Shown: positions 21,534 to 32,537 of the stretch, one piece after another
Numbering within the stretch: position 1 is the stretch's first letter
Layout of the letters: every line of letters begins with the position of its first letter
Notes under the pieces: model-generated
Databases searched by the model: none
What the model was told of the DNA's origin: nothing
Seen by the model: only the letters and a program-made list of their open reading frames with translations
Translations under genes and position numbers: made by a program
Assembly: GCA_963678675.1 (NCBI GenBank)
Contig: OY783191.1
Span: 12,052,562 to 12,116,561 of the forward strand
Direction of reading: 5' to 3'
DNA: 64,000 bases
From: Xiphydria camelus
Lineage: Eukaryota > Arthropoda > Insecta > Hymenoptera > Xiphydriidae

Positions 21534-23348
21534 AATTTATTACACAAAAACGGTGCATCGTAGACTATAAGTTCCGACTTGAAATTTGTAAAGAATTTTC
21601 TCCTCTACATTGGGATATTTTTATTTATGAAATTGGTTACAGAAAAAATATAGCTTCGCGATTTGTTGGCATGTGATTTTGACAGGTAGTTTTTAATTAA
21701 TTACATTATTTCTCGTCAATTTGAAGATTACCCATTTCTATATGTCATTCAGGAGATTTTTTCCTATCGATTGGTACCGGTTTTATCCTGACACTAATAA
21801 ATTGTTTCGCGAATATCTAATAAGACTATACTATAAAGTGGCTTAGGGCCAAAACTTCGATAGTTTTTAATTAATTATAAATTTTTCCGGGAATTGACGG
21901 ATAATACATTTTGATATGTTAATATTGGGATCTCCAGCTACAATATGTTCATTTAATAAATGGAATAGTAAAAGAAATGTTGTTTTTTAATATAAATATT
22001 TTATTAGAATACATCCCTGTAGTCCATATGATAACTTCACAGCGAAGCCACTGGGTCTACACCATCATCTCACAGTACAAGCACTGTGGAGTCACCCTGT
22101 TATGCCACAGTGCTTCCACTCGGTGCTCACACTGCGTGACTGCAGCGTGGCTTCACGGTGCACAGACAGATGGACACCCCAGTGCATGCACTCGAATACA
22201 CCGCGTGAAAGCAGTGTGCAGTCACGGTGGCGCCACTTTGCTATCGGGGTCATAAATACGTTGACGGTTACCGACTGTTAGATAGATACCTACCCCGACA
22301 GCAAAGCGTGGATTTACACGCTAGCCGCACGCAGTGCTGCCACGTAGTGGCACCACTGTGGTCTCACCGTGGCGTGATCGCGTGGCGTACACAATCTAAA
22401 AGCACCGTGGCTACACAGTGAGCACACTGAGTGGTTCACAGGATAAAGAAACAGTGGTTACACTCAGTGCAGTCACGGTGCCTTTTCGACGTGCACACTT
22501 CGTAAATTTACCGACCATGAATATCGGTAAATTCACTGTCTTCACAAAATTGTTAATGAATTAATGAATTCGCTGCGGAACACGCAGCTACCGCGGCACG
22601 CCAACATAGTTTTACGCAAAATTCAAGATTTTAGTACGGGGGTTAACTCAATCATTTTAATACGCAGGGAACGTGTTCGTAATTAAATTTAAAGGTTCGG
22701 TGGTCGAGCAGTGCGGACGTGTGGCGGATCGCTCCTACGAAATTCGGAACTTTAGTCGGGTTTTTCGCGAGTGAGTGCGATAAAAAGTGCATGGTGGTGT
22801 TCGCGGAGCAGTGCGAAGCTCACTGAATTAAATGGAAGTGCGGCGAGGCCGGCGTTTAGGCAGTATTCGACGATTACGAAGTCTGTCGTATCGAGTTCCC
22901 TCGTGGCACAAACGCCATCATGGCCGCCGCTACATAGCATCGGTTGACGAAAGACCGCAAAGGCCAGCAGAGAGACACCGGACGAGCGACCCTCGCGAGA
23001 AACCGCCTCGGGAGCTCCGGGACACCGAAGAGGCCCTTGCGAACGACCGAGCTATGATGGGAGTCTACAGCGAAGTGACAATAAGCCAACCTGTCATCAT
23101 CCCCCCTCTAATCGCATAAACACAAGGAAACACGAGGAAAGCGCACTAAGAATCGTTTTAGGCGTGTGATATTTCCGTAGGACCTCGTTCCGTGCCATGA
23201 CGACGCATCTTCCGACGAATTTCAAAATTCCAGACCATCGAGGTAATTATTCAATCAACGTCGTATCTCGACACTTGCGATACTTTATCTTTTTTTCTTC
23301 TCCATCACTCCCTCCGTCACACTTGGTACCTCGTACGCGATAACGCAG

Positions 23349-24359
23349 GTGCAGCTCATCGCCGAGTAACAATATACCGCTGATGTGAATAGTTCAAAGC
23401 GCCAAGCACATGAAACGACGCAGCTCCAAGATCCTGAAGGAAGGATGGATGGTGCACTCGACGAATCGCGATCCGATGGTAGGTTGACGACGTGGCGCTG
23501 ATTCGGTTTCGCTTCCCCCATCATTAAGGCGCGCGTGTTTTCAGAGGAAGAGACACTACTGGCGATTGGACACAAAGGCCATAATTCTGTTCCAAAGCGA
23601 CAGCAGTTCCAAGTACTTCAAAGAGATTCCGTTGGCTGAAATTCTAGTCGTCGCCGCCGCCAGGGAACAACATTCTCGTGAGTACATATGTATATCGTTA
23701 GAAATTGTCTGTGCGCGTTTAGTCGATGTACAACGCGCGCGTTCTCTCCTTCCAGGCACGATGCATTGTTTCGAATTGAGAACGGCCAACGTCGATTACT
23801 ACGTCGGCGAAGATCCCCTCTACGGAGGTGCTAGTGGTCAGCTTCCACCGCCGGAAAGTGGCGTTGGCGCTCACTTGGCGAGGACCTGGAAAACGAATAT
23901 CAGGCAGGCATTGATGCCCGTCACCTCCGGATCGGCAAGTACGTTCAGAGCTCGCGAGTGTGCGCGCGAACGCGTACCGACGCTATACCGAAAAACACGC
24001 GTCGTTTTCCACAGGTCGGTAGGAGCAGTCGACAACCGAGCCAGAGGAACGCGTAACCGACATGTCGCAGCTCTATCACATCTTCCCGGACGAAGTTCTT
24101 GGCTCGGGTTAATTTGGTATCATCTACGGCGGAGTTCATCGCAAGACCGGCCGCGCGATGGCGATAAAGGTGATCGACAAGCTGCGTTTTCCCACCGAGC
24201 AAAAGGCCCAGCTCAAGAACGAAGTAGCCATCCTGCAGAATCTCTCCCACAGCGGAGTCGTCAATCTCGAGAGGATGTTCGAGACGCCGGAGAGGATATT
24301 CGTGGTGATGGAGAAGCTCAAGGGAGACATGCGGGAAATGAACACGGTGTACGAAAGTA
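23349..24359 (+). pseudogene. Captured protein kinase D gene fragment, copy 2
   Basis: This has the same four blocks and introns as copy 1. The same three stops are present (TGA after NIPLM, TAG early in block four, TAA in the glycine loop), so the decay predates the spread of the element. A 3 bp insertion (an extra CAA in CAGGGAACAACATTCT) distinguishes block two from copy 1. Confidence 0.85.
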
Positions 24360-24365
24360 ATTTCA

Positions 24366-25201
24366 GGGGAGCTATTCTCGACGCGTGGGATATGCTTTTC
24401 GTGGACGAGATATTTTTCGTTAACGGATTTAAAGTTTCGTCGATCACTTTCGTTAACGATTCGAAAATTCCTTCCAAGATAGATCTCGTCAATGAAATTA
24501 ATTTTCTCACACGAAAAATGTGTTTACATCCCTTAGCGACGTCTTCTTTTTAGAATCTCGTTTAATCACTTAGCAACGACCCGTCGCATCGGCCCACCGC
24601 CTCGGACAAATACCAAACCCATTCGTTGACGAAAACAGCGAGAACGACGAATGACACTTTCGTCAACGAAAAAAGTAATTTCGTTAACGAAGGAGTTTCG
24701 CGCGTATGGGAAAAAATGTCGCATACAAAATTTCTCAACCAAAACGCAATTGCCCCTGGGGGGCAATTCTCGACACATCAGAAACGATTTCGTAAACGGA
24801 ATTATTATTTCGTTTGAGAAATTTTGTACACGGAATTTTTTCCCATACGAAACTCCTTCGTTAACGAAATTACTTTTTTCGTTGACGAAATTGTCATTCG
24901 TCGTTCTCGCTGTTTTCGTCAACGAATGTTGTTTGGTATTTGTATGCCGGTGAGTTGCATGACGAGGTGGTGGGCCGATGCGACGGATCGTTGCTAAGTG
25001 ATTAAACGAGATTCTAAAAAGAAGACGTCGCTAAGGGATGTAAACACATTTTTCGTGTGAGAAAATTAATTTCGTTGACGAGATCTATCTTGGAAGGGAT
25101 ATTCGAATCGTTAACGAAAGTGATCGACGAAATTTTACGTCCGTTAACGAAAAATATTTCGTCCACGAAAAGCATTTCCCACGCGTCGAGAATAGCACCC
25201 C
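24366..25201. repeat. 836 bp foldback, copy 2
   Basis: This is the counterpart of 20193-21028 at the same position in the second element copy, so it was already part of the element before it multiplied. Confidence 0.85.
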
Positions 25202-25532
25202 TGAGCATGTTTCGCCAAGCAATCAGCTGTTCTCATGGCGACCACGTAAAACGCGCCATGCGCAGCTTATTGTACTTGCGTACACCGGGACTTTCAAAAA
25301 ATTATTATAAATTAACCGTGCATTTTGTCAAGTAGGTTCTTGCATCAATTTCATAGTAAATTTTCCCCGCTACAAATTGGTAGCTTCATTTTTTTGATCG
25401 AGTAAATCTAGGATGCCCAGGAAAAAGAGTATAAATTTGAATAGATTGCGGAACGCGCTTTCCTCCGTTAGTTGCACGCGTAATAAAGGAGCGTCGCGTA
25501 ATGATCAGCTGATCGATTTAAGCCAATTTGAA

Positions 25533-25706
25533 TTACATATCGATACCTTACTTTGAAAACCTCGTAAGTGCAATTTTTGACAAAAATGCCATTTATAGCT
25601 TACTGTGTGTTCAGATTTTAAATCTTAACGCAGTAAGCTATAAATGGCATTTTTGTCCAAAATTGCACTTACGAGGTTTTCAAAGTAAGGTATCGATATG
25701 TATAAT
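25533..25706. repeat. 174 bp hairpin MITE, copy 2
   Basis: This is the counterpart of 21360-21533 in the second element copy. Confidence 0.85.
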
Positions 25707-26364
25707 AATTTATTACATAAAAACGGTGCATCGTAGACTATAAGTTCCGACTTGAAATTTGTAAAGAATTTTCTCCTATACATTGGGATATTTTTATTTA
25801 TGAAATTGGTTACAGAAAAAATATAGCTTCGCGATTTGTTGGCATGTGATTTTGACAGGTAGTTTTTATTTAATTACATTATTTCTCGTCAATTTGAAGA
25901 TTACCCATTTCTATATGTCATTCAGGAGATTTTTTTCTATCGATTGGTACCGGTTTTATCCTGACACTAATAAATTGTTTCGCGAATATCTAATAAGACT
26001 ATACTATAAAGTGGCTTAGGGCCAAAACTTCGATAGTTTTTAATTAATTATAAATTTTCCCGGGAATTGACGGATAATACATTTTGATATGTTAATATTG
26101 GGATCTCCAGCTACAATATGTTCATTTAATAAATGGAATAGTAAAAGAAATGTTGTTTTTTAATATAAATATTTTATTAGAATACATCCCTGCAGTCCAT
26201 ATGATAACTTCACAGCGAAGCCACTGGGTCTACACCATCATCTCACAGTACAAGCACTGTGGAGTCACCCTGTTATGCCACAGTGCTTCCACTCGGTGCT
26301 CACACTGCGTGACTGCAGCGTGGCTTCACGGTGCACAGACAGATGGACACCCCAGTGCATGCAC

Positions 26365-27360
26365 TGTGGCGGCCCGCCACCAGATGGCGCTGCCCTTCTC
26401 ACTAGTGGTCGAACACGAGTACGTTTCTACATAAGACCGAAGCTGTTCGACAACCACGGAGGACAGAGCACACAGAGCGTCTAAGGCAGGAGTCGGCCTA
26501 GCCTTACTGACGAGTCCACAGGCCGACTCCGGGACGAAACGCTCCGCCGATAACATGGCGATCGCTCTTTTCGCCAAAGTGGTGACCCCGACGTGATCCA
26601 GCGGAGAAGATCATCATCCTGCAGCATACCTTCTGGACCAAGGAACTCCCATGATAGGACACCTTCATCCGGAAGCAGAGCCAACCACACACACACGGCC
26701 ACGACCTTCGCAGCCAGCACCAGCCACACCAGCGCTCACGCACACGGCCACGACGCTCACAGCACCAGCCACACACACACGGCCACGACGCCCCAGAGCA
26801 CCAGCCATGCCAGCGCACACACACACGGCCATGCTAGACCCACGCAGGCAGCAGCCACAGCACCAGCGCTCACACACAAGGCCATGCTAGACCCACGCAG
26901 GCAGCAGCCCCAGACCAGCGCACGCACACACACGGCCATGCTGGACCCACGCAGGCAGCAGCCGCATCATCACACACACACACATACACAGGATCGATCT
27001 CTCACACGCTGCGACGAACACCGGCGGAATTTCCAACTCACGATGTCCCAGTCACATAGAACCACGCTCACACAGCCATCGCCACGCACACCACCATCTT
27101 CCACATCGTTACGCCTGCCTCCAGCAGCCGTCACTGGGGGGAGTACTGTGGCAGCCCGCCACCAGATGGCGCTGCCCTTCTCACTAGTGGTCGAACACGA
27201 GTACGTTTCTACATAAGACCGAAGCTGTTCGACAACCACGGAGGACAGAGCACACAGAGCGTCTAAGGCAGGAGTCGGCCTAGCCTTACTGACGAGTCCA
27301 CAGGCCGACTCCGGGACGAAACGCTCCGCCGATAACATGGCGATCGCTCTTTTCGCCAAA
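26365..27360 (+). mobile_element. TRIM, copy 2, 4 bp TSD GCAC
   Basis: Its LTRs are 26365-26578 and 27147-27360 (214 bp each), with the same primer-binding site at 26580. GCAC flanks both sides, and the first element copy (~22190) shows the uninterrupted GCAC. The interior has a 207-codon Thr/His/Ala-rich open frame that copy 1 does not share at full length and that lacks any Gag-like motif. It is probably not coding. Confidence 0.9.
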
Positions 27361-27770
27361 GCACTCGAATAGGTACACCGCGTGAAAGCAGTGTGCAGTT
27401 ACGGTGGCGCAACTTTGCTATCGGGGTAGGTTTACATAATTTGATAATTAATTAGGTAGGAATTACTCCTATCGTTTGGAAATAGTTTGGGAATATTTAG
27501 GAAATTAGTTTCAGATTTTGGGAAACGTTAATTAATTTATTATAAATTATTGTTTACTTGACCGTATTACCTAGATAGCAAATATTAATTAGAAATTGTC
27601 AAATTACAGACGAATCAATTGGAAATCATTTGGGGAATCGAACCCTATTGTTAATTTCATTTGGGAAATAATACTTAGGTAATTAATAATTATAATTATC
27701 GTTCCACAGTGAAAACTGTTTTATCAATATATAATAAATACGTTGACGGTTACCGACCGTTAGATACCGA

Positions 27771-27920
27771 CCTGCGACTCGGATTCTGTCGCTGGTGACT
27801 TTTTTAAATGTTACTTGTAAATGTACTAACCAATGATGAGGGCATGAGTATTAATTGTTCATTGGCTAGTATGTTTAAAAATGATACTTTAGAAAGTCAC
27901 CAGCGACAGAATCCGAGTCG
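27771..27920. repeat. CACCC-family MITE at the axis of the large palindrome
   Basis: CTGCGACTCGGATTCTGTCG and its inverse CGACAGAATCCGAGTCGCAG bound a shortened MITE whose ends run straight into the two mirror arms (TACCGAC / GTCGGTA). The terminal CACC is missing. Confidence 0.8.
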
Positions 27921-28587
27921 CAGGTCGGTATCTAACGGTCGGTAACCGTCAACGTATTTATTATATATTGATAAAACAGTTTTCACTGTGGAACGATAAT
28001 TATAATTATTAATTACCTAAGTATTATTTCCCAAATGAAATTAACAATAGGGTTCGATTCGCCAAATGATTTCCAATTGATTCGTCTGTAATTTGACAAT
28101 TTCTAATTAATATTTGCTACCTAGGTAATACGGTCAAGTAAACAATAATTTATAATAAATTAATTAACGTTTCCAAAAATCTGAAACTAATTTCCTAAAT
28201 ATTCCCAAACTATTTCCAAACGATAGGAGTAATTCCTACCTAATTAATTATCAAATTATGTAAACCTAGGTATCTATCTAACAGTCGGTGACCGTCAACG
28301 TATTTATGATATATTGATAAAACAGTTTTCACTGTGGAACGATAATTAATTATTAATTACATAAATATCGTTTCCCAAATGAAATTAACAATAGGGTTCA
28401 ATTCCCCAAATGATTTCCAATTGATTCGTCTGTAATTTGACAATTTCTAATCTATATCTGCTATCTATACGGTCAAGTAAAAAATAATTTATAATAAATT
28501 AATTAACGTTTCCCAAAATCTGAAACTAATTTCCTAAATATCCCCAAACTATTTCCAAACGATAGGAATAATTCCTAATTAATTATA

Positions 28588-28855
28588 CCGTATGTCCGTC
28601 TCTGTACTGGCCAGTTTGAAAGTTACCTTCGGATAGGCTTGGTCGGTAATCGAGACATTTATACCGTAATTATAATTATTTTCGTAATTTCCATTAATCA
28701 CAAATTCACAATTTCGAGGTTAGACGTTTCGATCTCCCGAATTGACATCAACTCTGACTGCCGACTCGACTTCTACCGTATTAAATGACTCGAGTACCGA
28801 CCAAGACGATCCGAAGGTAACTTTCAAACTGGCCAGTACAGAGACGGACATACGG
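28588..28855. repeat. 268 bp CCGTATGTCC hairpin element, TA target
   Basis: CCGTATGTCCGTCTCTGTAC and its inverse bound an element inserted at TA. The mirror arm (TTGTATAATTAATTAG at ~17839) shows the empty site. It shares only its first ~10 bases with the CCGTATGTCCGCG foldbacks, so it is a sister family. Confidence 0.85.
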
Positions 28856-28935
28856 TACAATTATGGTCTGCTAGGCATACGGTGGTAAATTCTCTACCAG
28901 CATTAGATTGTAAATTTCCTCCCACGGAGTACCTA

Positions 28936-29148
28936 CACCCGTGCTCACGGAATCTGTCGCTGGTGACTTTTTTTAAATGTTATTTTTAAACGTACTAACC
29001 AATGATTAATCAATCCTCGTGCTTTCATTAACGAGAGTAGACGTCACCGTAGCTAATGAGGGCATGAGAATTAATTGTTCACTGGTTAGTACGTTTAAAA
29101 ATAAGGTTTAAAAAAAGTCACCAGCGACAGATTTCGTGAGCACGGGTG
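28936..29148. repeat. CACCC MITE family, full copy
   Basis: It starts CACCCGTGCTCACGG and ends CGTGAGCACGGGTG, with TA on both sides. It is almost identical to the copy at 52406-52618. Confidence 0.85.
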
Positions 29149-29325
29149 TACTTCAGTCGTGTAGTCGCGCGCACATCGGCGAATACACTGCCCTCTATAG
29201 CTCGTACACGGTCCCTATAGGAAACTTGCACGAACTGTAGATGGCGTAGTAAATCGACGGCAGCACCACTTCTGGCGGTTATTAGAAGTATCAGCGTGCA
29301 AGAGTGATATCGAAATATTAACAAA

Positions 29326-29448
29326 ATGTTAAAAGTAATTAAATATGGGTTTATTCCAATGAAGCACAACCTCGAAATAAACCAAAATTTTGTTAAAGGT
29401 TCAAAATTATTACAAGCTGGTCATGTTTTAAACTGGTGTTGTTATTAA
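29326..29448 (+). pseudogene. SWIM-associated-like exon fragment, diverged second copy
   Basis: The frame contains VIKYGFIPMKHNLE, then FVKGSKLLQAGHVLN, and then stops. It aligns with the minus-strand fragment at 4864-5066 (IIKYGF..GHVLN) at roughly half identity. It faces the THAP fragment at 29812-29906, as in the first locus. Confidence 0.4.
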
Positions 29449-29637
29449 AAACTGTCGGATCTTTACTGAAAAAGAAGAAAAAATAGAAGAGATTATGTAC
29501 ACTATGCCGTCATAATGCACACAATTATTTTGACATAAAAAAAACAATGCGAACCACTCTCTTACTGACATTCTACTTTATATAATTCAGTACAGCTTTA
29601 ATCCAAAATTTGCGTTTATCAAGTTTTTAAGGATTGG

Positions 29638-29809
29638 GGGGCCTTTCTCGAGTTACTCGCAGTTATGTATACGCATCTTAGCCAATAGACCAATCAGGAT
29701 CAAGTATTCCATTGTTCGTAACCCCACCACAACGGAATACTTGATCCTGGTTGGTCTATTCGCTGAGATGCGTGCACGCAATGATATGAGCGAGTTCGAG
29801 AAAGGGGCC
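29638..29809. repeat. ~170 bp inverted-repeat element
   Basis: GGCCTTTCTCGAGTTACTCG and CAATAGACCAATCAGGATCA are repeated in inverse on the right side around a ~22 bp loop. Part of the same sequence (GGAATACTTGATCCTGATTG) occurs singly at 7979-8010. Confidence 0.7.
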
Positions 29810-29811
29810 TC

Positions 29812-29906
29812 TGTGGGTACTAGCCGATAGAAACGTATAAAAATGTATTTGTTTACTTTGATCAGTAACCTTCCGTGGTGTATTATAACAACCTTTTATA
29901 AAACAT
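29812..29906 (-). pseudogene. THAP-domain N-terminal fragment, second locus
   Basis: The minus strand from the ATG at 29906 reads MPCFIKGCYNTPRKV and then QIHFYTF, the first two cysteines and hydrophobic core of a THAP domain. It breaks off at the inverted-repeat element (29638-29809). It is well diverged from the fragment at 3780. Confidence 0.45.
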
Positions 29907-29956
29907 GGCATACGTGATGCTCCCATAGTTAAAAACAATGACTATTAATTAATTGA

Positions 29957-30310
29957 CAATTGTTTTTATTCTCCTCCGTATGAATTGCATATAAACGTGC
30001 ACACGAACACTTCGTCTAGTCACCGATAGGAGGCACACCAATCTTCGTGCAAGTTCCCTATTGGTGCCCTCCTCCTGCCGAGGGGCTGGGCTTATGTAAT
30101 TAAAAAGGGTATTACGACGCTCGAACAGGGCAGATCAATCTTTTCTATCTACGTTGTGTAACTGTGAAATATACGGCGATCGTCAAACTATCGAACAGTT
30201 TTCCAAGTTTTATTTCGCTTTTCCCCGCGTTTTCGAGCAGAGCGCCTTAGCGTTCCATGGGCGCGGACCTGCCCTCTGGAATCAACTAGGACCGACTTGA
30301 GCACGCAACA
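29957..30310. repeat. Possible LTR remnant
   Basis: The segment 30240-30310 (GGCGCGGACCTGCC then GCACGCAACA) closely resembles the right end of the LTR-like block 56322-57066. The left limit is a guess. No coding region is attached. Confidence 0.35.
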
Positions 30311-30565
30311 GGATTCGCCAATCTCGCTACATAGTGGGTGCTTTCCATTTACCGACTCAAGTTGACACGAGTCGACTCGTGTCGCCGAAAGTGCTTTCCA
30401 TTTGATTTGTGTCGCTGTTAGTCGGCGACACCAGTCACCTCAAATAGACTCTGCCAGATAGGTGAGTTCACGCTGAGTTGAGTGTAAGAGAAGCGAAAGT
30501 CTGAACACACGCGGCAAAACAAGAGCATCCAAGTGGAGAGTTAATACAAAGTCAGATTGAAGAAA

Positions 30566-32103
30566 ATGAAGGTAGGTGAAAACTGTAATTATTTGCAGTA
30601 ATCTGTAGATATTAGATCGGTAGATTTTAGCTATTTATTCGTAAATACCAGATCGGCTGTATATGTCCTTAGAGGTTAGCATCATTTTCTACACAAATTC
30701 ATCTGAAATGGTGAATGCGTGAAATAAATAAATTCTAAACTATATTTACTTACATTAATAATCTTTCAAAAAGTGTAAAATGTTATAATCTATATACTTA
30801 AAAAATGTGTACTTTTTTTTTAAGCGAGTCACATTTGAGGATCTGAAGGCCTTACAAGCAACAGGAAAGATAAAAATATTACCAAAACCAATACTGCACC
30901 AATCACCACTTATTTTACAACATGATGAGTTACAACCTTCATCTACAACTGTCATGTATTCCCAGTCAACAATCACCAATTCAAAAGCCACACTACCTCA
31001 GCAAATTGCACAATCTTCCAAGACTGCTGATTATAGAGGAAAAGAACTTAAACAGGAACCAGAAGTCCAAGCAGATCACCAAGAGTCGGTGGATGTAAAG
31101 ATCGTGTGGACAAGATCGGCGACTTGCACTCTTGTCTGCCTATGAAAGTAGAAATATTGAGGCAGACCGCACTAAAAAAAATAAAAAATTTTGGCAAACC
31201 ATTGCTGACGAACTGAATGCCTCTTTGTTTAGTTCATCAAAGCAGGTCAGAATTATTTTATAACTAAACTAGCTGACTCGGCGAACTTATTACTGCCTCA
31301 GAATCAATAAATGTTGTTTTTTTTGTGATTTTCTTACTTTCCAATACGCGAAGAAACTTCTCTAGGCCGAAACGAATAAAAAAGATTCATATCAGTCAAT
31401 CCGTTCTAGAAATATCATTGAAAAAGCCGCTCCATACAAATGTGTGAGAAAAAGAATTTTCTTCAGAAATTTTTTTCTCAAATTTTTCCGATGTTTTAAT
31501 ACTTATTCTCTGCTATTTGGGGCGGAGACAAATCCTACAAATTAAAGGTCATAAAAATCAGTCCAGCCATTCTTGGGTTATAAATGGTGTAACTAACCCG
31601 ACTTTGTTTTATACATAGAGATTAATGTGAGCAAATCTATGATGCAATTGTTTCATTATTAATACGTTTTTTTGCTTCTCTTACAGATAACTAGCGATCA
31701 AGTACGCTGGAAAGTGGCAGCAATCAAAAAATCGTATAACAAAAAGAAAGATCATAATCGTGGAAGCGGCAATGATCGAAAATCGTTTGATGAATTCGAA
31801 GACCGTTTGTCCGAAATTCTAGGAGACAAGGAAGGAACCAACGACCCAGCTTGCGCCTTCAATTCTTCAATTCCGGGATTCGCAAGTACATCACAACATC
31901 AGAATGAAAATATTGACGAATCTAACAAGATGGACTTAATTAATGAACATGCTGAATGTTTAATGCTGAATGTTGTTATAAAAATCAAAACTTATGACAC
32001 GTGTGCTCGATATACCAAATATACGTCGCTGAATAAAACCTCAACGGCATTTTATTTCATATTCAAAATTTTCAAATTTAATATAAACAATTACCACCTA
32101 TAG
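30566..32103 (+). pseudogene. Harbinger Myb/SANT-like protein gene, frameshifted
   Basis: A tiny first exon (ATGAAG, 30566-30571, donor GTAGGT) joins 30825-31245, and 31687 onward follows an intron ending TCTTACAG. The domain includes SAYESRNIEADRTKKNKKFW and QTIADELNASLF, then ITSDQVRWKVAAIKKSYNKK and GSGNDRKSFDEFEDRLSE. The reading frame changes near 31120-31135: the frame open from the start ends at a TGA at ~31143, while the conserved helices continue in another frame, so a one-base loss is likely. This would abolish the full-length partner protein. The C-terminal end is unclear. Confidence 0.7.
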
Positions 32104-32537
32104 TTAGGTCATATACAATTCGAGAGATTATGAAATTATGTTACGGCTAGTTTAGATACAATTTGAGAAATTAAATTTACTTTATAGCTATTTCATATAC
32201 AATTACAGAAATTAAATTAACTTGACAGTTATTTTATATACAATTAGAGATACTAAACTTACTTTATAGCTAATTTATACACAATTCAGAAAATTAATAT
32301 TACAGCTAATTTATCTACAGTTACCGGAATTTCGTATTTTTTCTCATTTACGAGACAATGTAGGAGGTATTTTCTTCTTTACAATTATATGAACGAAATA
32401 ATATTGCTGAACTGCGTTTTGCCTCTTGTATTAAAAACGGAAAGAGCTACCGTAGATAAAATGTAAAAAATGTTCATGTTAATATTGACATTTTTAACAC
32501 GGACAACAGTTTGCTTTTGTATTTCACACTTTCGAGT

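Larger units (their letters stand above)
18122..22249. mobile_element. 4.1 kb CCCCGACAGC element carrying protein kinase D exons, copy 1
   Basis: It starts CCCCGACAGCAAAGCGTG and ends CTTTGCTATCGGGG. It is flanked by TC on both sides, and the mirror arm at ~28300 shows the empty site with a single TC, so the 2 bp target duplication is well supported. Subterminal regions are full of CACAGTG/CACTGTG/CACGGTG motifs. The interior holds a decayed, intron-containing protein kinase D segment, an 836 bp foldback (20193-21028) and a 174 bp hairpin (21360-21533). No transposase is recognisable, so it is probably non-autonomous. The superfamily is unknown to me. Confidence 0.85.
22293..27426. mobile_element. 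CCCCGACAGC element with protein kinase D exons, copy 2 (contains a TRIM)
   Basis: This is a near-identical second copy of the 18122 element in the same orientation, flanked by TA on both sides; the mirror arm at ~28260 shows the empty site with one TA. It is longer (5134 bp) only because a 996 bp TRIM sits at 26365-27360. Only about 40 bp of the palindrome unit separates copies 1 and 2. Different target duplications (TC and TA) show two independent insertions and argue against one tandem duplication. Confidence 0.85.
17799..28900. repeat. Palindrome built from four ~340 bp units, heavily interrupted
   Basis: Each arm has two tandem ~340 bp units (containing AGGAATTACTCCTATCGTTT, CCACAGTGAAAACTGTTT and CGTTGACGGTTACCGAC). 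The left arm is 17799-18121 plus 22250-22292 plus 27427-27770; the right arm is its inverse, 27921-28587 plus 28856-28900. The axis is a short CACCC-family MITE at 27771-27920. The left arm is split by two 4.1 kb elements and the right arm by a 268 bp hairpin. In each case the other arm shows the uninterrupted site. Confidence 0.85.

Noticed and set aside
18122..27426. A simple tandem segmental duplication of 4.1 kb
   Set aside because: The two copies have different 2 bp target duplications (TC and TA) at different points of the palindrome unit, and the mirror arm shows both empty sites.
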